From Ralstonia insidiosa (lineage in GTDB: Bacteria > Pseudomonadota > Gammaproteobacteria > Burkholderiales > Burkholderiaceae): a stretch of DNA of 64,000 nt. The stretch covers positions 496,001 to 560,000 of the forward strand of contig NZ_VZPV01000002.1 in the NCBI RefSeq assembly GCF_008801405.1, written 5' to 3'. Both the position numbers and the translations under genes were made by a program. Positions 43,589 through 52,619 of this stretch are shown piece by piece. The number at the start of each line of letters is the position of its first letter. Within the stretch, counting starts at the first letter, position 1. Below the pieces are notes generated by a model. The model did no database searches and was not told the DNA's origin. It saw nothing but the letters and a program-made list of their open reading frames with translations.

Positions 43589-44920
43589 TCAGGTGAAGGG
43601 AATCTGTAGCGCTGCGACCAGGCCCCCGCTTTCGCGGGGCGTCAATTCCAGCGCGCCGCCAAAGCGCCCCATGATCGCCCGCACGATCGAGATGCCCAGG
43701 CCGGCGCCTTCCCCCTGGCGCCGCCCCTGGTCGCCTCGCCAGAAGCGCTGCCCGATCTGCTCGGCCTGCTTGTCGTTCAACCCCGGCCCGCAATCGGCCA
43801 CTTCGATCCGGCAACGCTTGGTCCCACGGTCAAACACCACATTGAGCGCGATCGGCTGATCTGCGGGGGAGTACCGCAACGCGTTGTCTACCAGATTGCG
43901 GATGCTGGTATCGAGCATGTGCTTTGGAATCGGGGTACCGGCATCCGGGCCGTCGGTGGTCAGCACAATGCGGGCGCGCGAAGGTGCATCCATGCGCGCG
44001 AGCATGTCACTGACCACCGTGGTGATGGATGCGCACGGGTCCACGTTCTGCATCGCACCTTCGGTACGCGCCAGCGTCATCATCTGATCGAGCGTATGCC
44101 GCAAGCGCCGGACGCCCGCCTCTGCCTGCCTCAGCGAGACTTGGGCTTCGTCCCCGTCAACCAGCCGGGCCACCTGCAAATGCGTGTCGATAGCAGTCAG
44201 GGGCGTGCGCAATTCATGCGCGGCGGCATCGGTAAAGGCACGTTGGTGCGCCAGTGCCTGGGCCAGGCGGCCCAGCAACCCATTCAGCGCGCCAATCACG
44301 GGTTGCAGTTCAGCAGGGGCATTCCCGGCATCAATGGGGCTGGTGTCATCCGTGCGTTTGTCGCGCAAGGTCTGGCGCAGGGCCTTCAAGGGGGAGAGCC
44401 CCCGGTCAATGCCGATCCACAGCGCCACCAAGCCGCCAATCACTGCAATCAGAAAAGGGATGCTGGCCGCGCGCAGCATTTGCGTGGTCAAGACATCTCG
44501 CTTGTCGATACGGTCGGCCGTGATGATCTGGTAACCGCGCTTGTTTTGCAGAAGGTAGATGCGCCACAGCTTGCCATCGACATCGCGCGTGCTGTAGCCC
44601 ACTGGCAACGCGTGGCCCATCGCGCCTGGGCTGGTATCGGTCTGGGCGAGCACCGCCCCCTGCTCTGTGCGGATCTCGCAGGCAATGCCGTTCTGCCCGC
44701 TGACGCGAATCACGTCCGCCCAGTCCGGCTGCGGCACGTTGGGCGACAGCGCCGCTCGCGCAAGCAGCCCTGAGACCATATGCGCAGACATGGCCAGCCG
44801 TTCGTCCAGCGCATGATCGAGGTTGGTCCGAACGCCGTGCATCATCCATGCCGCCGCCAACGCCCACGGCACGATCAGCGCAATCCCGGCAATCAATACG
44901 GCACGCCAACGCAGGCTCAC
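43589..44920 (-). CDS. sensor histidine kinase (QseC/PmrB-like)
   Basis: 443 residues from a GTG at 44920 that overlaps the regulator's stop (GTGA). Membrane segments at 8-28 and 150-172, a periplasmic domain between, HisKA with FTDAAAHELRTPL (His235), and HATPase_c (NLVDNALRYS, DCGPGL, GAGLGISIV). It is part of one minus-strand operon dsbD-dsbG-regulator-kinase, suggesting that the signal is envelope redox or disulfide stress, though the ligand is not known. Confidence 0.9.
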   Translation of the reverse strand: MSLRWRAVLIAGIALIVPWALAAAWMMHGVRTNLDHALDERLAMSAHMVSGLLARAALSPNVPQPDWADVIRVSGQNGIACEIRTEQGAVLAQTDTSPGAMGHALPVGYSTRDVDGKLWRIYLLQNKRGYQIITADRIDKRDVLTTQMLRAASIPFLIAVIGGLVALWIGIDRGLSPLKALRQTLRDKRTDDTSPIDAGNAPAELQPVIGALNGLLGRLAQALAHQRAFTDAAAHELRTPLTAIDTHLQVARLVDGDEAQVSLRQAEAGVRRLRHTLDQMMTLARTEGAMQNVDPCASITTVVSDMLARMDAPSRARIVLTTDGPDAGTPIPKHMLDTSIRNLVDNALRYSPADQPIALNVVFDRGTKRCRIEVADCGPGLNDKQAEQIGQRFWRGDQGRRQGEGAGLGISIVRAIMGRFGGALELTPRESGGLVAALQIPFT

Positions 44921-45582
44921 GACAACCTCCAGCCCAGTCGATAGCCCAGGCCGCGCGAGGTCTCGATCACGTCCCCGCCCAGCTTGCGGCGCAAGTTATG
45001 GATGTGCACGTTCAGGGCGTTGCTACTGGTGGACTCGGTCAGCCCGTACAGGCGTTCGTGCAGCATCTCGGGCGTGAGCCACCTGCCGCCGGTGTTGGCC
45101 AAGTGCGTCAACAGGTCGATCTCACGGCGGGTAAGTTCGACGGGCTGGTCATTGAGGCATGCCAGACCGCTGTCGGGCTCCAGGCGCAAGGGGCCCGCCT
45201 GGATCACCTGGGTCGTGCGGCCCTGTGTGCGCCTGACCAAAGCGTACAGGCGCGCCGCCAGTTCGCGCAGGTCGAAAGGTTTGACCATGTAGTCATCGGC
45301 ACCGCCATTGAAACCGGTCAACCGGTGCTCAATCGCATCGCGCGCGGTGAGTATCAAGACCGGCAGCGAGGGCTCCACCGCCCGGATCACGGCCAGCAAG
45401 TCCATGCCGTCCCGGTCCGGCAGGCCGAGGTCCAGCACAAGCGCGTCGAAGGTGTTCTCGGCATGCGCCATCTCGGCCGACTGTGCATCCTCCACATGTT
45501 CAACTGCAATGCCATGCGCGCGCAAGCCAGCGATGACGCCGCTTGCGATCAATGGATCATCTTCCACCAGTAACACGCGCAT
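44917..45582 (-). CDS. OmpR-family response regulator (QseB/PmrA-like)
   Basis: 221 residues. Receiver with Asp51 (VLDLGLPDRDGM) and a winged-helix C-terminus (NALNVHIHNLRRKLGG, ETSRGLGYRLG). It regulates transcription under control of the downstream kinase. It follows dsbG by 35 bp, and a PmrA/QseB-type box precedes dsbD, so it probably regulates its own operon. Confidence 0.92.
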   Translation of the reverse strand: MRVLLVEDDPLIASGVIAGLRAHGIAVEHVEDAQSAEMAHAENTFDALVLDLGLPDRDGMDLLAVIRAVEPSLPVLILTARDAIEHRLTGFNGGADDYMVKPFDLRELAARLYALVRRTQGRTTQVIQAGPLRLEPDSGLACLNDQPVELTRREIDLLTHLANTGGRWLTPEMLHERLYGLTESTSSNALNVHIHNLRRKLGGDVIETSRGLGYRLGWRLS

Positions 45583-45617
45583 GGATTCACACCTTGAGTG
45601 GACGAGGGGCCCTAGTG

Positions 45618-46391
45618 TCAGCGTGGCCCCAACACCTTGGCAAGTGCCGCCTGCAGTGGCATGCCGTTTATCTTCTGGATCAGCCCCTGCTCATCCTCGT
45701 AGACGATGCCGGGCGTTCCGCGAAAACCCAGCGCCCCCATCAGGGCTGTGTTGGTATCGATCGTGCGCTTCAGGTTGTCGGGCACGCTGGCCACTGGCTC
45801 GATACCGCCTTTGGAGAAATTGCGTTCGTTCTGGAACAACGCCGCTGTCTTGTCTTTTGCCCCGAGAATGGCTGCGGCCTTGGCACTACTGTCTGCTTTG
45901 ATCACCCCCACGAGGATGTGCCGCAACTGCACCTTGCCGGAATCCACCCACGGGCGGGCTGCCTCAAAGAAACGGTTGCAGTACGGGCAATTCGGATCGG
46001 TGAAGACATACACGGTGCGTGGTGCACTCTCTTTGCCGTCCTGCACCCAGGTGGAGGCCGCGAGGTTCGACCAGATGCCTGCACTCATCGGCTTGGCCAC
46101 CAGATTCTGCAGGCGTTGATCGTCAAGCGCCCGCCCATCCGCCGCCACGCGAACACCGATCACAGCATTGCCATCCGGCGTGACATACACGGCTAGCGGC
46201 TTTTGCTCTGCAACACCGCCAAAGCCGCGCAGACCACTACCTGCCGGAAACTCCTCGACAATGGTCACCCCCTGCTTCTCCAGCGACTGGATCACCGCTG
46301 GGCGATCCTCGCCTGCGGCAACACTGGATGTAGCAACAGCCAATGCGGCCAGACCTGCAAACAACGGAACACAATGCATGCTTCGAGACAT
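45618..46391 (-). CDS. dsbG: periplasmic disulfide isomerase/chaperone DsbG (DsbC/G family)
   Basis: 257 residues from the ATG at 46391 (AGGAG before it). Signal peptide to about residue 26; thioredoxin-fold active site CPYC at 135-138 within VYVFTDPNCPYCNRFF; cis-Pro loop FRGTPGIVY near the end. DsbG keeps single Cys residues of periplasmic proteins reduced and is recharged by DsbD, encoded immediately upstream with a 50-bp gap. DsbC is the alternative name; CPYC and the TDPNCPYCN context favour DsbG. Confidence 0.88.
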   Translation of the reverse strand: MSRSMHCVPLFAGLAALAVATSSVAAGEDRPAVIQSLEKQGVTIVEEFPAGSGLRGFGGVAEQKPLAVYVTPDGNAVIGVRVAADGRALDDQRLQNLVAKPMSAGIWSNLAASTWVQDGKESAPRTVYVFTDPNCPYCNRFFEAARPWVDSGKVQLRHILVGVIKADSSAKAAAILGAKDKTAALFQNERNFSKGGIEPVASVPDNLKRTIDTNTALMGALGFRGTPGIVYEDEQGLIQKINGMPLQAALAKVLGPR

Positions 46392-46441
46392 CAATGACTC
46401 CTGGTTGGATAGACGTTGGGTTGTTCGCTCAGGCACGGGCA

Positions 46442-48256
46442 TCACGGTGCGCCCGCGGCATCAAGACGGCTGATGAAGTTGCGTGCGTCCAGTTCACCCA
46501 CCATCCGATGCGCACGCACTTCCTGACCATCCGGCCCGATCAGGATCAAGGTGGGGGGACCAAGCACGCCCCAATGCTTCATCAGCGCCTGATCCGTTGC
46601 GTCGTTGTGGGTGACGTCGGGGCGCAGTACCTGCATCCTGGCCAGCCGCGCATTGACTGCGGGGTCGCTGAAGACGCTTTTCTCGATCACCTGGCAGCTC
46701 ACGCACCAGTCCGCGTAGAAGTCGATCAGCGTCCATTGGCCGCGCGTAGCAGCTTGCGCAATGCGCGCATCTACGTCCTGCACCGACTTCACGCTCGCGT
46801 GACTGGCGGCCGCAGCGCTGCCGTTGGCGTTGGTGTTGGCAAAGCCACCCACGGCGCGCAACGTCTGCAACGGCTGCGTGGGGGACGCACTGCCGGCCGC
46901 AGCGCCGGTCAGCATCATCACCGACCACACGCCGACAAAAACCGCCCAGAACGCCAACAGCCAACTCAAGCGATGCTGCAGCGTGATGGCATGAATCCAT
47001 CCGATCAGCCCCACCGACACGGCCAGGCCGAATGCACTCCACAGCATCAGGCTGACGTTGCCGGGCAGAAAGCGAGCGAGCATCAGGATCGCCATGCCCA
47101 CCATCACGTAACCGAACACCACGCGCACACGCTCCATCCATGCGCCGGGGCGCGGCAGAACGCGCGCGCCAAACACGGCAATCACCAGCAGTGGCAAGCC
47201 CATGCCCACACCCAGCGCAAAGAGCGCCACACCGCCCATCACTGCGCTACCCGTCTGTCCGATGTATAGCAGCGCACCCGCGAGCGGCGCCGTCATGCAT
47301 GGCCCCACCAGCAAGGCGGACAGCACGCCAAGCACGGCGGCGCCCAGCACGCTTCCGCCTGCCTGGCTCTGACCCGATGCGTTGAGACGGTCCATCAAGG
47401 CCGCAGGCAAGCGCAGCTCAAACGCCCCAAACAATGAAGCCGCCAGCACCAGAAACAACCCTGCAAACGCACCCAGCAACCACGGCGATTGCAACGCCGC
47501 CTGCAGGTTGGCCCCCGCCAGACCCGCCGCCACACCAACAGCGGCATAGGTAGCGGCCATCGCCAGCACATACGACAACGTCAGCATGAACGCGCGCCGA
47601 GGCTTGGCCTGGCTGCCCACCACCATCGTCGAAACAATCGGGATCATGGGCAGCGTGCACGGCGTGAACGACAGCAGCAGCCCGAAGCCGAAGAACAGCA
47701 GTGCCCCCGCAACGGGCCCAAGCGCGGCCAGGCGTTGTGACACGGCCTGATCCTCTGCGACTGCCCCAGCCGCCGCACCATCACCCGCCGCCACGGCCAA
47801 TGACGACGACGCCTGCGCGGTGGGCACACGCGCGGGCAAGTCGATCTTCATCGTCTGCGGCGGATAGCAGATACCGGCTTGCGCGCACCCTTGCCAATGC
47901 AGAACCACAGGCCCAGGCGTCTGGGCCGGCAAGCGCAACTGGAGGGCATCGCCCGTATAGATGTCGACGTCCCCGAAGAATTCGTCGGTGTGATGCGTTC
48001 CGGGCGACAGCGTCACGTCAACCGCCGTGCCGCGCGCATCGTCAAGCCGCAAGGACTTGCGATACACGTAGTAGCCATCCGCAACATGTCCGGCAGCGAC
48101 CACGTGATCGCCTTGCAACTGCGGGGCACTCAGTGTGAAAACCTGTGACGCATCCAGGAAATCCGTCTTGGCTTGCCACGGCAACGGGCCGGCAGCCCAA
48201 GCGGCGCCCATGGTGAAGAACGTCAACACCAGGGTGATGAGATTGCGACGAAACAA
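46442..48256 (-). CDS. dsbD: thiol:disulfide interchange protein DsbD
   Basis: 604 residues from a TTG at 48256, supported by GAGAGGGG 6 nt upstream. Signal peptide, N-terminal alpha domain with CAQAGICYPP, eight membrane segments (about 180-440, with TPCTLPMIPI and GPCMTAPLAG holding the membrane Cys pair), and a C-terminal thioredoxin domain with WCVSC (C518, C521). It carries electrons from cytoplasmic thioredoxin to periplasmic DsbG. First gene of the operon with dsbG and the two-component pair. Confidence 0.92.
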   Translation of the reverse strand: MFRRNLITLVLTFFTMGAAWAAGPLPWQAKTDFLDASQVFTLSAPQLQGDHVVAAGHVADGYYVYRKSLRLDDARGTAVDVTLSPGTHHTDEFFGDVDIYTGDALQLRLPAQTPGPVVLHWQGCAQAGICYPPQTMKIDLPARVPTAQASSSLAVAAGDGAAAGAVAEDQAVSQRLAALGPVAGALLFFGFGLLLSFTPCTLPMIPIVSTMVVGSQAKPRRAFMLTLSYVLAMAATYAAVGVAAGLAGANLQAALQSPWLLGAFAGLFLVLAASLFGAFELRLPAALMDRLNASGQSQAGGSVLGAAVLGVLSALLVGPCMTAPLAGALLYIGQTGSAVMGGVALFALGVGMGLPLLVIAVFGARVLPRPGAWMERVRVVFGYVMVGMAILMLARFLPGNVSLMLWSAFGLAVSVGLIGWIHAITLQHRLSWLLAFWAVFVGVWSVMMLTGAAAGSASPTQPLQTLRAVGGFANTNANGSAAAASHASVKSVQDVDARIAQAATRGQWTLIDFYADWCVSCQVIEKSVFSDPAVNARLARMQVLRPDVTHNDATDQALMKHWGVLGPPTLILIGPDGQEVRAHRMVGELDARNFISRLDAAGAP

Positions 48257-48302
48257 GATGAACCCCTCTCCGTACCGAATAGGAGCAAGGGTCTGTGAAA
48301 CC

Positions 48303-48319
48303 GATTAACCGAAAATTAA
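48303..48319 (-). promoter_or_regulatory. putative QseB/PmrA-type operator before dsbD
   Basis: On the minus strand it reads CTTAAT-N5-GTTAAT, a near-perfect match to the direct-repeat consensus CTTAAT-N5-CTTAAT of QseB/PmrA regulators. It lies about 50 bp upstream of the dsbD TTG. The operon encodes a regulator of this class. Confidence 0.6.
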
Positions 48320-48362
48320 GCGGCACCGACACGCGTGACTGATGCGTGATCGTGAAGCGTGC

Positions 48363-48392
48363 GCCCCGATCTGGCGAGCGTCAGACCGGGGC
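48363..48392 (-). terminator. hairpin terminator after the exported-protein operon
   Basis: GCCCCG (48363-48368) pairs with CGGGGC (48387-48392); the next four bases inside also pair after one mismatch. It begins 24 nt past the stop of the minus-strand gene at 48416. T-poor, so likely a structural terminator. Confidence 0.5.
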
Positions 48393-48415
48393 TTTGGTGA
48401 TTGTGTGCAGCACGC

Positions 48416-48829
48416 TCAGCGCTTGCCGCTGACCTGATCCATCGTCCGAATCAGGTCAGCCAACGTCTGCTTGCAGTTGGCAGCATCGGGCTTGCTGGCG
48501 CGCAAGGCTTCAAGCGCGCGGTCGATGGCCTTGTCAACGACGTGCCAGTCCGATGCGGCACGCGGCTTGAGGCCGGCCTCGGCGCTGTCCCACGAGACTT
48601 CCAGATCCTTGATGCGGGTCTTGGCACCGGCCAGGTCGCCCTTGTCGACAATGGCAGCCGTGTCGACCGCAATCGCGCGAAACGGACCCAGATCGCCCAG
48701 CTTGGAGGGCGTGGCCGCCTGCACGGTTTTCACCGGGCCAAAGTTGGCGGGCACCAGATGGCCGGCACCCGCCATGAACAAAACGAGCGCGGCAGCCGCC
48801 AGCGGCGGCGTCAGTTTGACGAGCTTCAT
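48416..48829 (-). CDS. exported small protein, function unknown
   Basis: 137 residues; ATG at 48829 with GGAG upstream. Signal peptide (AAAALVLFMAGAG) then a mostly helical mature part (VDKGDLAGAKTRIKDLEVSW, DKAIDRALEALRASK) with one Cys. I do not recognise a named domain. It follows the COG4705-type membrane protein by 39 bp on the same strand; the two form an operon ending at the hairpin at 48363-48392. Confidence 0.7.
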   Translation of the reverse strand: MKLVKLTPPLAAAALVLFMAGAGHLVPANFGPVKTVQAATPSKLGDLGPFRAIAVDTAAIVDKGDLAGAKTRIKDLEVSWDSAEAGLKPRAASDWHVVDKAIDRALEALRASKPDAANCKQTLADLIRTMDQVSGKR

Positions 48830-48868
48830 GACATCTCCAGGGTTGGATGAAAAGCAGGGGCTTGCGGA

Positions 48869-49660
48869 TCAGGCAGTCGACACAGCGTGCGCCGCACGGG
48901 CAATACGACCTTCGTGGCGTTGAGCAAACGCCACCAGCACAACGATGACGGCGAGGAAGACGGCACTGGTCAGCATCGCGCCCAGGCCCAATCCACCATA
49001 GCTTTGCGATTGCGACAGGAAGTCCCCCAACGCCGCACCCAGCGGGCGCGTGAGGATGTAGGCCAGCCAGAACGCCAGCACCTTGTTGGCGCCCAGCAAG
49101 TACGCAACGGCAGCCAACGCAATGAGCGCGCCAAACGCCACGATGCCTAGCTGGAACCCGAGGCCAAGCGCTTCGGTGGCAAGGTCACCAGCGGCCGTGC
49201 CCAGCGCGAACGTGCAGAGAATGGCCGCCCAATAGAACAGCTCTCGGCGGCGTGTATCGATGGACTGGATCGACAGCGTGTGTTCCACGCGATACCAGAT
49301 CGCAAACAACGTGATCAGCACCACGCTAAAGACGGCGGTGCTCACGTACAGGCTCACGCCCAGCTTGTCGGTCAGCAGGTCGGTGATCTGCGTGCCGACA
49401 ACGCTCACCAGCACCACCGTCAGCCAGTACAACCACGGCACATAGCGCTGCGCGCGCACCTGCGCCACGAGTGCAACAGCAAGCAAACCCGCCATTGCAC
49501 CGCCGGTGATGGCCGTACCCAGCCCAACGTTGACGGCCAGAAAATCCGCGCCCGTCTCACCCACCGTGGTGGAAAGAATTTTGATGATCCAGAAGCCCAG
49601 CGCCACCTGGGGCACCTTGTTCAATAGGCTAGGCACTACGCGTGCCGGTCGTGTGTGCAT
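48869..49660 (-). CDS. COG4705-type integral membrane protein
   Basis: 263 residues from the ATG at 49660 with GGAGG upstream (a longer open frame to 49933 is not supported). About eight membrane segments; the opening KVPQVALGFWIIKILSTTVGETGADFL and late AFWLAYILTRPLGAALGDFL are typical of this family of uncharacterised inner-membrane proteins, often near metal- or redox-related genes. It is followed by the exported small protein gene. Confidence 0.75.
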   Translation of the reverse strand: MHTRPARVVPSLLNKVPQVALGFWIIKILSTTVGETGADFLAVNVGLGTAITGGAMAGLLAVALVAQVRAQRYVPWLYWLTVVLVSVVGTQITDLLTDKLGVSLYVSTAVFSVVLITLFAIWYRVEHTLSIQSIDTRRRELFYWAAILCTFALGTAAGDLATEALGLGFQLGIVAFGALIALAAVAYLLGANKVLAFWLAYILTRPLGAALGDFLSQSQSYGGLGLGAMLTSAVFLAVIVVLVAFAQRHEGRIARAAHAVSTA

Positions 49661-49964
49661 TGCTTCCTCCGTCAATTGCGCCGTCAACTTCGCGAGCGCG
49701 AAACAGTGATGACGGTGACAGGCTAGGCACGCAGACTTAGATGCCACTGAGATGTGGCGAGTGGATGGAATGGCGTGATCAGTGGCCCGCTGCCGCGGGC
49801 GCCATGCTGCTCGGCAGCGCCACAAAGTCGCCCGCATGGCGGATAGCTTGCAGTGCACGCAACAGTGCCTCGGGCGGACACTTTTCTTGCGTGATGCATC
49901 AGGCCGCTTGCTGCTGCGCGCGACCTGACGCATGGGCCAATCCCTCGGACAGGCTCAGACAAGA
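49661..49964. other. intergenic stretch, nothing recognised
   Basis: 304 bp upstream of the COG4705-type gene and downstream of the monooxygenase-like gene, both on the minus strand. I see no convincing reading frame, hairpin or repeat in it; it should hold the promoter of the COG4705-type operon. Confidence 0.4.
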
Positions 49965-50273
49965 TCAGCCTGCCAGCGTGTTCTTCAAGCCCAGCACTTC
50001 AATCGGTGCGATCTCGGGCGGCGAGGCCAGCAGCGCGTCTGCGTTGGCCATGAGCGCCTTGGCAATTGGGCCATCCAGGTGGGCCTGGCGGTTCTGCTCG
50101 CTGGTAAAGGCATCGAAGATGCCGAACACGTTGGGCGCAATGCGCAACGCAAACCAGATCGGGGTGGTGGCTTCCTGATTGGCCATCTCCAGGCCGGCCT
50201 GCAGAAAGTCAGCCACAGCCTGCTCCTTGCCCGGCTTGGCAGTCAGCCGGGCGAACAATGCGTACTTGATCAT
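49965..50273 (-). CDS. antibiotic-biosynthesis-monooxygenase-like (ABM) protein
   Basis: 102 residues. The ABM pattern: YALFARLTAKPGKEQAVADFL, then PTPIW-like FALRIAPNVFGIFDAFTSEQNRQAHLDGPIAKAL. Small dimeric members oxidise quinols or break down haem, but many have no known substrate. It is divergent from the GlxA-type regulator, which may control it. Confidence 0.8.
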   Translation of the reverse strand: MIKYALFARLTAKPGKEQAVADFLQAGLEMANQEATTPIWFALRIAPNVFGIFDAFTSEQNRQAHLDGPIAKALMANADALLASPPEIAPIEVLGLKNTLAG

Positions 50274-50382
50274 CTTGGGTCTCCAGATGCCGCGCAGGGG
50301 GTCTGCTCGGACAGACGTACTTTACAAAGCGGTCGTGACGGAAAATACTGTCTCGATTGACAACTTTGATATCGATACTGCC

Positions 50383-51342
50383 ATGCGGATTGTCGTGCTC
50401 ACGCTGGAAGGTGTGTTCGATACGGGGCTGGCCACGGTGCTCGATGCCTTTGCCACGGCCAATGAACTGGCGCGGGTGGCCGGCATTGATGTGCCGGCGT
50501 TTGAAGTGGCAGTGGTCGGTATGCGGCCGCAGGTGCGCAGCGGGCTGGGCCTGCAGGTGCCCGTGTGCAGCGTGGGCGATGCGCCCTCCCCCAACTGGGT
50601 GATCGTGCCGGCCATCAGCGCCAAGATGCCCGACGTGCTGGTGCCCGCGCTGGGCCGCGAAGATGTGGTGGACGCGCTGCCCGCGCTGCGCACGTGGTCG
50701 GCTGGTGGTGCGCGCATGGCGGCTGCCTGCATCGGCACATTTGTGTTGGCAGAAAGCGGCCTGCTGGACGGCCATGACGCCACCACCACATGGTGGCTCA
50801 CGCCGCTGTTTCGTCAGCGCTACCCGCAGGTGCGGCTCGACGCGCATCGCATCATCGTGCCCAGCGGCACGATGCTCACGGCTGGTGCCGCGCTCAGCCA
50901 CATCGACATGGCGCTGTGGGTGATCCGCCAGAGCAGTCCGGAGCTGGCCGCGCTGGTGGCGCGGTACCTTGTGTTCGACACGCGGCCGTCGCAATCGGCC
51001 TACGTGATTGCCGACCACCTCTCGCATGCCGACCCGCTGGTCGAACGTTTCGACCGCTGGGTGCGCGAGCGGCTCGACACCGCCATCACGCTCGACGCGG
51101 CTGCGGGTGCGCTGGCCACCAGCAAACGCACCCTATCGCGACGGTTGAACGAGGTCCTCGGCAAAACGCCCATCGCCTACATCCAGGATTTGCGTATCGA
51201 GCGTGCGGTGCATCTGCTCAAGACCAGCAAGCACAGCGTCGACCAGATTGCCGAACAGGTGGGCTATGCCGATGGCGTGACACTGCGCACGTTGCTGCGC
51301 AAGCGGCTTGGCAAGGGCATTCGCGAGCTGCGCGCGACGTAG
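50383..51342 (+). CDS. GlxA-family AraC-type regulator with DJ-1/PfpI domain
   Basis: 319 residues from the ATG at 50383. N-terminal DJ-1/PfpI domain (about 1-185; WVIVPAIS, AACIGTFVLAESGLLDG with the nucleophile-like Cys) and C-terminal AraC helix-turn-helix (KRTLSRRLNEVLGKTPIAYIQDLRIERA; IAEQVGYADGVTLRTLLRKR). Such regulators sense small molecules through the DJ-1 domain. It is divergent from the ABM gene with a 109-bp gap, which suggests that gene as a target. Confidence 0.88.
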   Translation: MRIVVLTLEGVFDTGLATVLDAFATANELARVAGIDVPAFEVAVVGMRPQVRSGLGLQVPVCSVGDAPSPNWVIVPAISAKMPDVLVPALGREDVVDALPALRTWSAGGARMAAACIGTFVLAESGLLDGHDATTTWWLTPLFRQRYPQVRLDAHRIIVPSGTMLTAGAALSHIDMALWVIRQSSPELAALVARYLVFDTRPSQSAYVIADHLSHADPLVERFDRWVRERLDTAITLDAAAGALATSKRTLSRRLNEVLGKTPIAYIQDLRIERAVHLLKTSKHSVDQIAEQVGYADGVTLRTLLRKRLGKGIRELRAT

Positions 51343-51353
51343 GCCGTGTCCAT

Positions 51354-51386
51354 AAAAAAAGCCGTCCAGCGCAAGGCATGGACGGC
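51354..51386 (-). terminator. rho-independent terminator of the repeat lipoprotein gene
   Basis: Read on the minus strand, the stem GCCGTCC / GGACGGC (12-nt loop) is followed by TTTTTTT. It lies 19 nt past the stop at 51405. It may also help end the plus-strand regulator message. Confidence 0.75.
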
Positions 51387-51404
51387 CCATCGGCACAGCG
51401 TGAA

Positions 51405-52619
51405 TCAATGATGCGGCGCGCCCCCCAGCGCACCACCCACCGTCCCCACCGCACCACCCACAGCGCCCGTGACCGGGGCCAGCGGCGTGGCCGCACCGGT
51501 TGAGCTGAGCGACGAGCCCAAACCAGTCAGCAACGAGCCAACCGGCGCCGTCACACCGGCTGCCGGGTTGCTTCCCCCCGCCGCAGCGCCACCCAATGCA
51601 CTTGTCACCGGGGCCAGCGGGTTGCTCCCCGCGCCACCACCTGTGGCACCGCCCAGAGCCCCCGTCACCGCACCCAGCGGATTGCTGCCGCCCGCAGCAC
51701 CGCCCAGCGCATTGGTAATGGGCGCCAGCGGGCTGCCCGATGTGCCGCCGCCCGGCGTGGAAACCGCGCCGCCCAACGCCGCTACCGTTCCGCCCGTGGC
51801 GGTCACCACGCCGCCCAAGTTGGACACCACCGGCGCATTTGTGCCGGTGATCGACGTACCGACGTTCGCCACCGTACCGCCCACGGTCTGCAGCAAGTTG
51901 GTCGCGGGGGCACCCAGGCCTGTGGCATTACCCAGTGTCTGCGTGGTGGTGGTGACTTGCGAGGTGAGCGGCACCACGGTCGAACTGAGCTGTTGCGTGA
52001 CCTGCTCCACTGGCCCGGTCGACAGGACCGTACCCAGCGTGCCGCCCGCATTGGCCACGGCCTGCCCCACTTGCGAGACCGCGCCACCCACCGGCGTAGT
52101 CACCGGCGCGAGCGGCTGAAGCGGGCCCGTGCCCAGGCTGGTCAGCAGACCGCCCGTGGCATTGACGGTATTGCCGACCTGGGTGACCACGTTGCCCGTG
52201 CTGGACACCGTGGTCCCCACCGGGTTCGGATTGGTGCCCATGCTGCCCAGGCCGGACTGCACGCCGGTGCCGAGCGCGGAAACGGTGTTGCCGACGTTGT
52301 CGACCACGCTACCCAATCCAGACGCACCCGGCGCATTGGAGCCCCCCACAACTGCACCCAAGCCGCTGATGGCACCGCCCGTGGCCGTGAGCACGCCGCC
52401 GCCCTTGTTGGCGACGTTGCCTGTAGGCGTGGTCGAGGCTGTGGAGGTGGACCCGCCTGTGCCGCCCGAGTTGCCCGAACCACCGCTGCCGTTGTTGGCG
52501 GAAGTGCCGCCACCGCTGGTTCCGCTCATGTCGCCCGATCCCGAGCTTGCGCAACCGCCCAGTACCAGCAACCCGGCCAGCGTGGCTGAAACCAGCGTAC
52601 CGCGATGCATTTTCGCCAT
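51405..52619 (-). CDS. Gly/Ala/Thr-rich repeat lipoprotein (collagen-like)
   Basis: 404 residues from the ATG at 52619 (GGGAG upstream). Lipobox LLVLGGC predicts lipid anchoring. The rest is low-complexity: a Ser/Gly-rich linker (GSGGSGNSGGTGGS), then many degenerate repeats with TV.N.G..V..LG, and near the end a 20-residue unit (NPLAPVTSALGGAAAGGSNP) repeated several times with NPLGAVTGALGGA. This looks like a surface-exposed spacer or adhesive layer protein; no enzyme motif is present. A strong terminator follows. Repeat copy number may vary between strains. Confidence 0.75.
   Translation of the reverse strand: MAKMHRGTLVSATLAGLLVLGGCASSGSGDMSGTSGGGTSANNGSGGSGNSGGTGGSTSTASTTPTGNVANKGGGVLTATGGAISGLGAVVGGSNAPGASGLGSVVDNVGNTVSALGTGVQSGLGSMGTNPNPVGTTVSSTGNVVTQVGNTVNATGGLLTSLGTGPLQPLAPVTTPVGGAVSQVGQAVANAGGTLGTVLSTGPVEQVTQQLSSTVVPLTSQVTTTTQTLGNATGLGAPATNLLQTVGGTVANVGTSITGTNAPVVSNLGGVVTATGGTVAALGGAVSTPGGGTSGSPLAPITNALGGAAGGSNPLGAVTGALGGATGGGAGSNPLAPVTSALGGAAAGGSNPAAGVTAPVGSLLTGLGSSLSSTGAATPLAPVTGAVGGAVGTVGGALGGAPHH

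Noticed and set aside
48869..49933. A 354-residue version of the COG4705-type protein
   Set aside because: The added 91 residues are Arg/Cys-rich shadow translation; the ATG at 49660 has GGAGG and starts the family's conserved region.
51469..52589. Plus-strand Pro/Thr-rich and Arg/His-rich ORFs across the repeat lipoprotein gene
   Set aside because: They are the antisense of the Gly/Ala repeats and lack start sites; the minus-strand gene has a lipobox, ribosome site and terminator.
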